DNA of 5,186 nucleotides. Origin: an uncultured Butyrivibrio sp. (GTDB lineage Bacteria; Bacillota; Clostridia; Lachnospirales; Lachnospiraceae). This document shows positions 1 through 4,770 of this stretch, in pieces (the stretch's first letter is position 1; the number at the start of each line of letters is the position of its first letter). The translations under genes were made by a program, and so were the position numbers. The notes below the pieces were generated by a model that saw only the letters and a program-made list of their open reading frames with translations, did no database searches and was not told where the DNA came from. Location of the stretch: positions 1 through 5,186 of the forward strand of contig CAMVRW010000187.1 of NCBI GenBank assembly GCA_947169985.1, given 5' to 3'.

Positions 1-1536
1 AAGAAGCTGATCAATCTTCTCACCCTTCTCAAGACGGGCAAGTGCTCCGTTCTGCCAAAGAATCGGTGCTACATCTGAAGGAGTTCCAAGGAGTCTGTTG
101 TGTCTTGCCATCAGTGCTCTGTAGCAAAGCTCACATCTCTCCTCCATAAGCTGCCAGAATCTGTCCTCATCCTTAGCTGATGAGCAAGCAACGTCAACCA
201 GGTTAATGGTTACAACACCCTGATTGAATCTGCCGTAGTACTTGTGAGTTCCCTCTTCATAGTTCTTAGCCTTTGCCTTGTTTCCCTTATTGCAAAGACC
301 TTCTGCGAGAGCCTCGTTGTCAGGAGTAAGGAATGATCTGCATCCCATGCAAGGATAAACATCGCCCTTCTTGAGCTCTTTCATCTTCTTGGCTGAGATG
401 TAATCAGGAACCAGTCTCTTAGCTGTGCACTTAGCTGCCAGCTCTGTCAGGTACCAGTACTTGGAATCCTCATGGATGTTGTCCTCATCAAGTACGTAGA
501 TGAGCTTAGGGAATGCAGGAGTGATGAGCTGTCCCTTTTCATTCTTAACACCAAAGATACGCTGCTTGAGCATCTCCTCGATGACCATTGCAAGGTCATC
601 TCTCATCTGACCCTCCGGAACCTCGTCCAGATACATATATACTGTAATGAAAGGTGCCTGACCATTTGTGGTCATAAGGGTGATAACCTGATACTGGATA
701 ACCTGGCATCCTCTCTCAATTTCTTTCTTAACTCGCATCTCTGCGATCTCGTTTACCTGCTTCTTGTTGATCTTCATGCCGGCAGTCTCAAACTCAAGAG
801 CAACTTCCTTGCGGAATTTCTGTCTGCTGACATCAACAAAAGGAACCAGGTGTGAAAGGGTAATGCTCTGTCCGCCGTACTGTGAGCTTGCGATCTGAGC
901 AATAGCCTGTGTTGCAATATTACAAGCAGTTGAAAAGCTCTTTGGGCGCTCGATCATGGTCTCTGAGATTACTGTTCCGTTAAGGAGCATATCCTCCAAG
1001 TTAACCAGACAGCAGTTGTGCATGTGCTGTGCAAAGTAGTCTGCATCGTGGAAGTGGATAAGTCCCTCCTCATGAGCCTTAACTACGTCATCAGGCAAAA
1101 GAAATCTCTTTGTGATGTCCTTTGAAACCTCACCTGCCATGTAATCCCTCTGAACAGAGTTTACTGTAGGGTTCTTGTTGGAGTTTTCCTGCTTAACTTC
1201 CTCGTTGCTGCACTCTATAAGAGACATGATCTGCTCGTCAGTTGTGTTGGACTTTCTGACAAGAGCATGCTTATAACGATATGTGATGTATTTTCTGGCA
1301 ACCTCATACTTGCCGGACTTCATAAGGCCATCCTCAACCATATCCTGGATTTCCTCCACGCTGGCTGCTCGGGTAAGAGATGCACACTGCTTCTCTACTG
1401 ACCTTTCAATATCACTGATCTGGCCATCGGTGAGCTTCTTCTCTTCCGTAACCTCATTATTGGCCTTTTCAATAGCGGCTATGATCTTACTTCCATCGAA
1501 AGTAACTTCTTTACCGCTTCTTTTGATGATCTTCAT
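1..1536 (-). CDS. nrdD: Anaerobic (class III) ribonucleoside-triphosphate reductase, 3' end off window
   Basis: NrdD reduces ribonucleoside triphosphates to dNTPs without oxygen, using a glycyl radical installed by the activase NrdG. The 512 visible codons run open to the left edge. I translated them from the minus strand. Residues 1-92 form an N-terminal ATP-cone (starts MKIIKRSGKEVTFDGSKI), the allosteric nucleotide domain. The catalytic barrel follows, with HNCCLVNLEDML at 173-184 (active-site Cys, as in family members), YPCMGCRSFL at 394-403 (finger-loop thiyl Cys, probably C399) and GRFNQGVVTINL at 435-446, which holds the conserved active-site Asn region. The C-terminal zinc-binding cysteines and the glycyl-radical motif must lie off-window, since family members are usually about 700 residues. 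The ATG start is supported by GGGAGG (minus strand, 1542-1547) five bases upstream and by the ATP-cone beginning at residue 1. The gene has its own promoter behind murI with candidate NrdR sites. nrdG would be expected further left; this cannot be seen. Confidence 0.97.
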   Translation of the reverse strand, partial: MKIIKRSGKEVTFDGSKIIAAIEKANNEVTEEKKLTDGQISDIERSVEKQCASLTRAASVEEIQDMVEDGLMKSGKYEVARKYITYRYKHALVRKSNTTDEQIMSLIECSNEEVKQENSNKNPTVNSVQRDYMAGEVSKDITKRFLLPDDVVKAHEEGLIHFHDADYFAQHMHNCCLVNLEDMLLNGTVISETMIERPKSFSTACNIATQAIAQIASSQYGGQSITLSHLVPFVDVSRQKFRKEVALEFETAGMKINKKQVNEIAEMRVKKEIERGCQVIQYQVITLMTTNGQAPFITVYMYLDEVPEGQMRDDLAMVIEEMLKQRIFGVKNEKGQLITPAFPKLIYVLDEDNIHEDSKYWYLTELAAKCTAKRLVPDYISAKKMKELKKGDVYPCMGCRSFLTPDNEALAEGLCNKGNKAKAKNYEEGTHKYYGRFNQGVVTINLVDVACSSAKDEDRFWQLMEERCELCYRALMARHNRLLGTPSDVAPILWQNGALARLEKGEKIDQLL

Positions 1537-1602
1537 AAAAACCTCCCAGTTCCTTCACTTCAACCCACATAAGAATCTTAAACAAAAGAGTAGCCACAAG
1601 AA

Positions 1603-1618
1603 TCACAACATCTTGTGG
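1603..1618 (-). promoter_or_regulatory. Candidate NrdR box, promoter-proximal (start-site side)
   Basis: On the minus strand this reads CCACAAGATGTTGTGA, an imperfect palindrome with six of eight base pairs symmetric. It resembles the known NrdR box consensus (approximately ACACWATATATWGTGT). It lies just downstream of the predicted nrdD start site, where binding would block transcription. NrdR is the ATP-cone repressor of ribonucleotide reductase genes in many bacteria. The right arm also pairs with CCACAAG at 1594-1600 to form a possible leader hairpin, which is an alternative reason for the symmetry. Confidence 0.55.
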
Positions 1619-1628
1619 TTACAATAAT

Positions 1629-1657
1629 ATAATAATACATTATATTGATAATTTCAA
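1629..1657 (-). promoter_or_regulatory. Predicted sigma-A-type promoter of nrdD
   Basis: Reading the minus strand, TTGAAA (1652-1657) is separated by 17 bases from TATTAT (1629-1634). This matches TTGACA/TATAAT at five of six positions in each box with optimal spacing. It starts two bases after the murI stop codon. Transcription would begin near 1622, giving an nrdD leader of about 86 bases. The region is AT-rich, so chance -10-like words are common, but the combination of both boxes and the position between the two genes makes this the best candidate. Confidence 0.65.
1635..1650 (-). promoter_or_regulatory. Candidate second, degenerate NrdR box in the promoter spacer
   Basis: On the minus strand this is TATCAATATAATGTAT, which matches 11 of 16 positions of the NrdR consensus. 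Its centre is exactly 32 bases from that of the box at 1603-1618, the three-turn spacing typical of tandem NrdR boxes. It sits between the -35 and -10 elements. The match is weak taken alone and the DNA is AT-rich; the spacing is the main support. Confidence 0.4.
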
Positions 1658-1659
1658 GC

Positions 1660-2472
1660 CTAAATATTTCTTATCGCTTCCAGGCGCAAATGCAGTCTTT
1701 TCAAGTGTTCCAGGGTTTTTCCCTCCCCAATTTCCTTTCCAGAGAAAAAATATTCTGTATTTCGTAAACACAATATATTGTGTTCTTCGTCGAGATCTTT
1801 GTCAGCATCTGGTGCAATCTGAAGTCCTAAAACATCTGCCAGATGCCTTACAGTGCCCTTATTACCATCCACCAGAAGCACATTGTCTCCGAAGTACTTC
1901 CTGTAGGCCGGCTTAAAATAGTTAAAGTGAGTGCAACCAAGAACCAGGGCACAATATTTATCCTTATCAAACTGTGAAAACTGCTCCCTTATATAGTCTT
2001 CAACAGCTTCCGACTCAAACTCTTCCCTCTCGGCAAATTCCACAAGCTTGGGCATTGGGAGAAGGTCCACTCTGTGATCCTCATCAACTCTGTGAAGCAG
2101 GTCCTTAAGCTTGTCCTCCCTGATTGTGACAGGGGTTGCTATGACCATGATCCTTTTTTCTTCAGTGCCTTCAACTGCAGGCTTTACAGCAGGCTCCATT
2201 CCGAGGATCGGGATATCATAGTTCTTTCTAAGCTCCTTAACAGCAACACTGGTAGCAGTATTGCAGGCTATGACTATAGCCTGGGCACCCCTTTGCAAAA
2301 GAAATTCGGTTATCTCTTCAGCATATCCCATAATCTGTTCCGGGGTCTTAAGCCCATAGGGAACATGGTCTGTATCTGCATAAAACATGAATTCCTGCCC
2401 GGGAAGCTGATGGTAGGCCTCGTGAAGTACGGAAAGCCCTCCAATCCCGGAATCAAAAATTCCTATCTTCAT
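1660..2472 (-). CDS. murI: Glutamate racemase
   Basis: MurI interconverts L- and D-glutamate without a cofactor and supplies D-Glu for the second residue of the peptidoglycan stem peptide; it acts in the cytoplasm. The 270 residues match the usual family length. GIFDSGIGGLSVL at 4-16 carries the conserved Asp7-Ser8. ADTDHVPYG follows at 32-40, then ACNTATSVA at 69-77 with the first catalytic Cys (C70), and LVLGCTHFNYF at 176-186 with the second catalytic Cys (C180) and the neighbouring Thr-His. This two-cysteine arrangement with the FDSGIGG start separates it from aspartate racemase. The ATG has AGGAGA (minus strand, 2481-2486) eight bases upstream. Its promoter must lie at or inside the beginning of the divergent gene at 2507; I could not pick one with confidence. 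A perfect NrdR-like palindrome lies in codons for residues 230-236, and nrdD follows 123 bp downstream on the same strand. Confidence 0.96.
   Translation of the reverse strand: MKIGIFDSGIGGLSVLHEAYHQLPGQEFMFYADTDHVPYGLKTPEQIMGYAEEITEFLLQRGAQAIVIACNTATSVAVKELRKNYDIPILGMEPAVKPAVEGTEEKRIMVIATPVTIREDKLKDLLHRVDEDHRVDLLPMPKLVEFAEREEFESEAVEDYIREQFSQFDKDKYCALVLGCTHFNYFKPAYRKYFGDNVLLVDGNKGTVRHLADVLGLQIAPDADKDLDEEHNILCLRNTEYFFSGKEIGEGKTLEHLKRLHLRLEAIRNI
1767..1784. promoter_or_regulatory. Perfect 18-bp palindrome inside murI matching the NrdR box
   Basis: The sequence AACACAATATATTGTGTT is a perfect inverted repeat, and its central 16 bases fit the NrdR consensus ACACWATATATWGTGT at every position. 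It lies within the 3' third of murI, encoding part of His-Asn-Ile-Leu-Cys, and is 231 bp upstream of the nrdD start codon. A weak promoter-like pair on the minus strand (CTGACA at 1800-1805, 17-base spacer, CACAAT at 1777-1782) overlaps it. Whether it is a working remote operator of nrdD, an operator of an intragenic promoter, or a coincidence in coding DNA cannot be told from sequence alone. Confidence 0.5.
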
Positions 2473-2492
2473 ATGTCTTTTCTCCTGGTTAT

Positions 2493-2500
2493 GTTACAAT
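2493..2500 (+). promoter_or_regulatory. Predicted extended -10 promoter of the 149-aa gene
   Basis: TACAAT at 2495-2500 is preceded by TG plus one base (2492-2494), the extended -10 arrangement that can work without a -35 box; no good -35 is visible at 16-18 bases. The last base of the -10 would be position -7, which places the start site at 2507, the A of the start codon. The transcript would therefore be leaderless. Confidence 0.45.
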
Positions 2501-2506
2501 AAGGTC

Positions 2507-2956
2507 ATGAATGAAAAGATCTTAGATGAGCTTCAAAAGCTTTACGACAACAACAAAATAGGCGCACTGGTGCAGGAAATCTGCGAATACTACGCAACCA
2601 AGGGTGGCTACGAGGACGGCTCCTACGAGGATGAGATTGAGCCTCCGGAAATAGTGGAGTCTGCTTACATCCTTTTCTGCCTCCAATGCAGAGAGCAGAT
2701 CCTTGATGAATTTAGCATCGTCAGGAAGAAGTACCCTGAGCTATACACCTGCGTATCGGAACTACATTCCACCCTGCTAGTAAACATGGACTACCGCTCC
2801 CTTGAGGAAAAGAGTGCCCTGGCAATCTCTCAGCATGTACCTGATACCAGCATAGAGGACATCCTCTCCCAGGTTGAAACCAGTGTGCGTTCCAGCGAAA
2901 GCCTTTTAGAAGCTATCGATAAGTTTTATAAGTGGCTCCACACAAGAAGCCGATAA
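2507..2956 (+). CDS. Uncharacterised acidic cytoplasmic protein, 149 aa
   Basis: I do not recognise this protein. It has no signal peptide and no membrane segment, and looks mostly alpha-helical. Residues 1-31 form an amphipathic helical start (MNEKILDELQKLYDNNK...). Residues 35-49 are a short acidic low-complexity linker with a repeated YED (YEDGSYEDE) and a Pro-Pro. The middle (50-95) holds three of its cysteines (C58, C61, C82), including a CLQC pair at 58-61; C26 is the fourth. A helical tail ends in WLHTRSR. It is likely a real gene: it is open over 450 bases, begins 34 bp from the divergent murI start, and ends directly before an intrinsic terminator in the right orientation. No proper Shine-Dalgarno is present; the only candidate, AAGG at 2501-2504, is two bases from the ATG. 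It may be a lineage-restricted protein. Its place next to murI does not establish a cell-wall role. Confidence 0.75.
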   Translation: MNEKILDELQKLYDNNKIGALVQEICEYYATKGGYEDGSYEDEIEPPEIVESAYILFCLQCREQILDEFSIVRKKYPELYTCVSELHSTLLVNMDYRSLEEKSALAISQHVPDTSIEDILSQVETSVRSSESLLEAIDKFYKWLHTRSR

Positions 2957-2983
2957 ACCACCGCTCAAAAGACCGGTGGTTTT
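2955..2983. terminator. Intrinsic terminator between convergent genes
   Basis: AAACCACCG (2955-2963) pairs perfectly with CGGTGGTTT (2974-2982) around a 10-base loop. On the plus strand it is followed by TTTTACTTTTC, so it should end the 149-aa gene, whose stop codon overlaps its first bases. On the minus strand the left arm overlaps the stop codon of the SH3 gene (2982-2984), and the U-tract is shorter, so it may serve both directions with unequal strength. Confidence 0.85.
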
Positions 2984-3677
2984 ACTTTTCTTTCAGATAT
3001 TTCATTGAGGCATAAACCTGCTGCCCCTCATATTCCACCAGTGCCCAGTGGCCATCCTCTGCTAGTGCGATCCTTTTAAGCTCTGTTCCCTCATTAACTG
3101 CGGTAATGATAGTACTGCTGGTGTCAGGACCGGATCTAAGGTTCAAAGAGGAAGCTCCTGAAACCACTACTGTGTCATTCTTTTCTGTGAATCCTGCAGG
3201 AACTGCCGAAACTACCGTCTGTACTTCGTCAGGGTCTTTAGCAAGATATCTGTCGAAGACCTTAGTCTTTACCACCATGGCGATAAAAAGAAGAATAACA
3301 ATTCCGGTGATTATGGACGCGATGCGAACCACCAGCTCCATGTTGACGCCCCTTCCGGATTCCTCTTCTTTAGAGTATTCCTCATCGTCATACTCCTCAT
3401 CATCGTATTCATCGTCGGCATCTTCCCCATGCTGCTCGGCCTCCTCAGCCTTCTGCCGCTCGTGGATATACTCCTCTCGCTCCTCCTCATTGAGGAACTT
3501 GAAGGGATCTTCTATCTCGATCTCCATGGTCTCCTGTGTCACAGGCTTTCCAATCTGAGTATCCTGCGTCACCGGCTCTTTTGGCCTTTGCTCCTTTATA
3601 GGTTCAAGCTTTTCATCGATATTTTGTTTGACATCTCTTTTACGATAATCTTCAATATTCGTGATCTTGTCTGCCAA
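2982..3677 (-). CDS. Single-pass membrane protein with C-terminal bacterial SH3 domain
   Basis: The predicted 231-residue protein has four parts. Residues 1-60 are a charged, probably disordered cytoplasmic tail. Residues 62-107 are strongly acidic, with three near-identical units DDEY-DDEEY-DDEEY at 88-101. One hydrophobic helix spans about 115-136. The C-terminal domain (about 173-229) is SH3_3-like: SLNLRSGPDTSS at 177-188, then EGTELKRI, GHWALVEY and a VYASMKYL ending are hallmarks of SH3b domains that bind cell-wall peptides or glycan. The likely topology is N-terminus inside, SH3 outside, but flanking charges do not settle it. I chose the TTG at 3675-3677 as start because AAGGAG lies seven bases upstream. 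A longer frame beginning with TTG at 3723-3725 lies inside trxA, has no ribosome site and encodes a hairpin. The substrate or partner is unknown. Expression probably depends on read-through from trxA. Confidence 0.85.
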   Translation of the reverse strand: MADKITNIEDYRKRDVKQNIDEKLEPIKEQRPKEPVTQDTQIGKPVTQETMEIEIEDPFKFLNEEEREEYIHERQKAEEAEQHGEDADDEYDDEEYDDEEYSKEEESGRGVNMELVVRIASIITGIVILLFIAMVVKTKVFDRYLAKDPDEVQTVVSAVPAGFTEKNDTVVVSGASSLNLRSGPDTSSTIITAVNEGTELKRIALAEDGHWALVEYEGQQVYASMKYLKEK

Positions 3678-3684
3678 AACAATT

Positions 3685-3690
3685 CTCCTT
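3685..3690 (-). promoter_or_regulatory. Ribosome binding site fixing a TTG start for the SH3 gene
   Basis: AAGGAG on the minus strand sits seven bases before TTG (3675-3677), an ideal distance. No ATG or GTG occurs in frame nearby; the next Met codon is residue 51. The site begins two bases beyond the base of the trxA hairpin, so folding of that hairpin could influence access to it. Confidence 0.8.
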
Positions 3691-3691
3691 A

Positions 3692-3720
3692 AAAAGTGCT
3701 GGCTATTAAGCCAGCACTTT
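3692..3720 (-). terminator. Terminator-like hairpin overlapping the trxA stop codon
   Basis: On the minus strand AAAGTGCTGGCT pairs perfectly with AGCCAGCACTTT around a four-base TAAT loop, giving a 12-bp stem that ends in a run of five T (3691-3695, partly in the stem). The left arm encodes the last residues of thioredoxin (Lys-Val-Leu-Ala). The stop codon TAA (3706-3708) lies in the loop and is followed in frame by TAG. The short U-tract runs straight into the ribosome site of the SH3 gene, leaving no room for a separate promoter. It is probably a partial terminator or an mRNA 3'-end stabiliser. Confidence 0.75.
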
Positions 3721-4026
3721 GTCAATTATTCCCTGTAATTTTGCCTTGTTAAGTGCACCAACAGCTGTCTCAACGACCTGTCCATTCTTGAAGAATGCAA
3801 ACATCGGAATTGACATTACATTGTACTTCTGTGCGATGTCAGGTGACTGATCCACATTAATCTTTCCTACCTTGAGCTCCCCTTCATACTCCTCAGCGAA
3901 CTCATCAACCATAGGAGCCATCATCTTGCAGGGGCCGCACCAGTCTGCAGAAAAATCAACCAGAACCGGCAGTTTACTGTTAAGAACTTCTTCTTCAAAA
4001 TTTTGACTGTTCAGTGTGTAATCCAT
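3706..4026 (-). CDS. trxA: Thioredoxin
   Basis: This small cytoplasmic dithiol oxidoreductase reduces protein disulfides and is itself reduced by thioredoxin reductase. The 106 residues are the normal length. FSADWCGPCKMMAP at 25-38 contains the active site Cys30-Gly-Pro-Cys33. Asp24 is at the place of the buried acid that assists catalysis, Pro74 in SIPMF is the conserved cis-proline, and FFKNGQVV at 78-85 is the typical late strand and turn. The residue after the cis-proline is Met where Thr is common, a mild variation. The ATG overlaps the trmB stop codon by one base (TAATG). AAGGGGAG (minus strand, 4033-4040) lies six bases upstream within trmB, so the two genes are probably co-transcribed and may be translationally coupled. 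The 3' end forms part of a strong hairpin. Confidence 0.97.
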   Translation of the reverse strand: MDYTLNSQNFEEEVLNSKLPVLVDFSADWCGPCKMMAPMVDEFAEEYEGELKVGKINVDQSPDIAQKYNVMSIPMFAFFKNGQVVETAVGALNKAKLQGIIDKVLA

Positions 4027-4679
4027 TAATTACTCCCCTTTCTGCTTATAATATACTTGTAAATTGGGTTGCCCATTTGTGAAAACTTCTCTTCATACTC
4101 CGTCATAACATTTCCCTGATTCATGGTCTCATCGTTATGAAGATCGTATGTTACGGCGTCCAGCGTCCATCCTGCCGGCTCAACTTCCTCCAGGGCAAAC
4201 TGGAAGAGATCCCTGTTGTCTGTCTTAAACTCAACAACTCCCTCTGGAACCAGGATCTTGTCGTACCTTCCGAGAAACTCTCTTGAAGGAAGACGCCTCT
4301 TGGCGTGTCTGTCCTTTGGCCAGGGATCTGAGAAGTTCAGGTAGATCTTCTCTACTTCAGAGGGCGCGAAGACTTCACTTATAACCTCCGCATCCATCCT
4401 TATAAAGATGATGTTTGGTAAAAGAAGCTGTTCCTGCTTTTGTATCGCACGAAGAAGGACACTTGAATATTTCTCAATCCCCACGTAATTGATATCCGGA
4501 TGAAGAGCAGCCATATCCATAAGGAAGCGTCCCTTACCCATTCCTATCTCAATATGTATTGGATTGTCATTTTTAAATACCTCTTTTTTCCAGAGGCCTT
4601 TTTTCTTCTCCGGGTCCTTGACGGTAAAAGCACTGTCTGCAATTACCTCTCTAGACCCTGCGATGTTACGTAAACGCAT
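4026..4679 (-). CDS. trmB: tRNA (guanine-N7)-methyltransferase
   Basis: TrmB transfers a methyl group from S-adenosylmethionine to N7 of G46 in the variable loop of tRNAs. The 217 residues match the bacterial family. EIGMGKGRF at 44-52 is SAM-binding motif I, and GIEKY at 67-71 carries the acidic residue expected to hold the ribose. LNFSDPWPKDRHAKRRL at 114-130 is the highly characteristic family signature with the catalytic Asp118, FKTDNRDLF at 151-159 is the second signature, and TEYEEKF at 193-199 is the conserved C-terminal tRNA-binding motif. The ATG is preceded only by a purine-rich stretch (AGAAAGAAAAGAAG) rather than a clear Shine-Dalgarno, but the N-terminus MRLRNI fits the family start. 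It is the first gene of a minus-strand cluster with trxA and the SH3 gene and has a TATAAT promoter element 42-47 bases upstream. Confidence 0.97.
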   Translation of the reverse strand: MRLRNIAGSREVIADSAFTVKDPEKKKGLWKKEVFKNDNPIHIEIGMGKGRFLMDMAALHPDINYVGIEKYSSVLLRAIQKQEQLLLPNIIFIRMDAEVISEVFAPSEVEKIYLNFSDPWPKDRHAKRRLPSREFLGRYDKILVPEGVVEFKTDNRDLFQFALEEVEPAGWTLDAVTYDLHNDETMNQGNVMTEYEEKFSQMGNPIYKYIISRKGSN

Positions 4680-4707
4680 TTGTCTTCTTTTCTTTCTGCC
4701 TGCTAAT

Positions 4708-4733
4708 AATACTATATTAAATTATACAGTATT
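4708..4733. promoter_or_regulatory. Imperfect 26-bp inverted repeat over the trmB -10 and start site
   Basis: AATACT (4708-4713) and AGTATT (4728-4733) are exact inverted arms, and inner TAT/ATA also pair; 10 of 13 base pairs are symmetric. It covers the trmB -10 and start region and touches the -35 of the divergent gene, so it could be an operator. In AT-rich DNA such symmetry may also be chance. Confidence 0.3.
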
Positions 4734-4749
4734 TGCCCCAAGTTTGGAA
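4721..4749 (-). promoter_or_regulatory. Predicted promoter of the trmB-trxA cluster
   Basis: On the minus strand a consensus TATAAT (4721-4726) lies 17 bases after a weak -35, TTCCAA (4744-4749). The start site would be near 4714, giving a leader of about 35 bases before trmB. The perfect -10 is the main support. Confidence 0.6.
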
Positions 4750-4761
4750 GTATTGTATTAT
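4733..4761 (+). promoter_or_regulatory. Predicted promoter of the D-Ala-D-Ala carboxypeptidase gene
   Basis: TTGCCC (4733-4738) is 17 bases from TATTAT (4756-4761), matching four and five of six consensus positions. The start site would be near 4768, only about three bases before the ATG at 4771; an alternative -10, TATAAG at 4759-4764, would start exactly at the ATG. This promoter is interleaved with that of trmB. A weaker alternative (TTGGAA at 4744-4749 with TACTAT at 4767-4772) would instead suit a start at the Met codon at 4789. Confidence 0.5.
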
Positions 4762-4770
4762 AAGCATACT

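Noticed and set aside
472..855. Plus-strand open frame of 127 codons
   Set aside because: It lies entirely within nrdD on the opposite strand, has no ribosome site and no recognisable domain.
1283..1627. Plus-strand open frame of 114 codons
   Set aside because: Mostly antisense to the nrdD 5' end, with a low-complexity product; it runs into the nrdD control region.
1745..1760. A further NrdR-like site beside the murI palindrome
   Set aside because: Only 11 of 16 positions agree and the centre spacing of 23 bases does not fit the usual tandem arrangement; it is an A-rich stretch.
2074..2502. Plus-strand open frame of 142 codons
   Set aside because: Antisense to murI, whose catalytic motifs are intact; no family resemblance.
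2473..2540. A murI promoter (for example TAACAT at 2491-2496 on the minus strand)
   Set aside because: Its start site would fall inside the murI Shine-Dalgarno and no matching -35 is present; other -10-like words in the neighbouring coding region lack partners.
3375..3416. CRISPR-like or satellite repeat
   Set aside because: The short repeats are in-frame acidic codons of one gene with no spacers.
3106..3692. Two overlapping plus-strand open frames with Ser-rich or Leu-rich products
   Set aside because: They mirror the acidic repeat and membrane segment of the SH3 gene read backwards; Ser runs come from GAA/GAT-rich codons on the other strand.
3678..3725. N-terminal extension of the SH3 protein starting with TTG at 3723-3725
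   Set aside because: It would overlap the end of trxA, has no ribosome site, and its codons are simply the trxA hairpin read in another frame; the TTG at 3675-3677 has an ideal AAGGAG.
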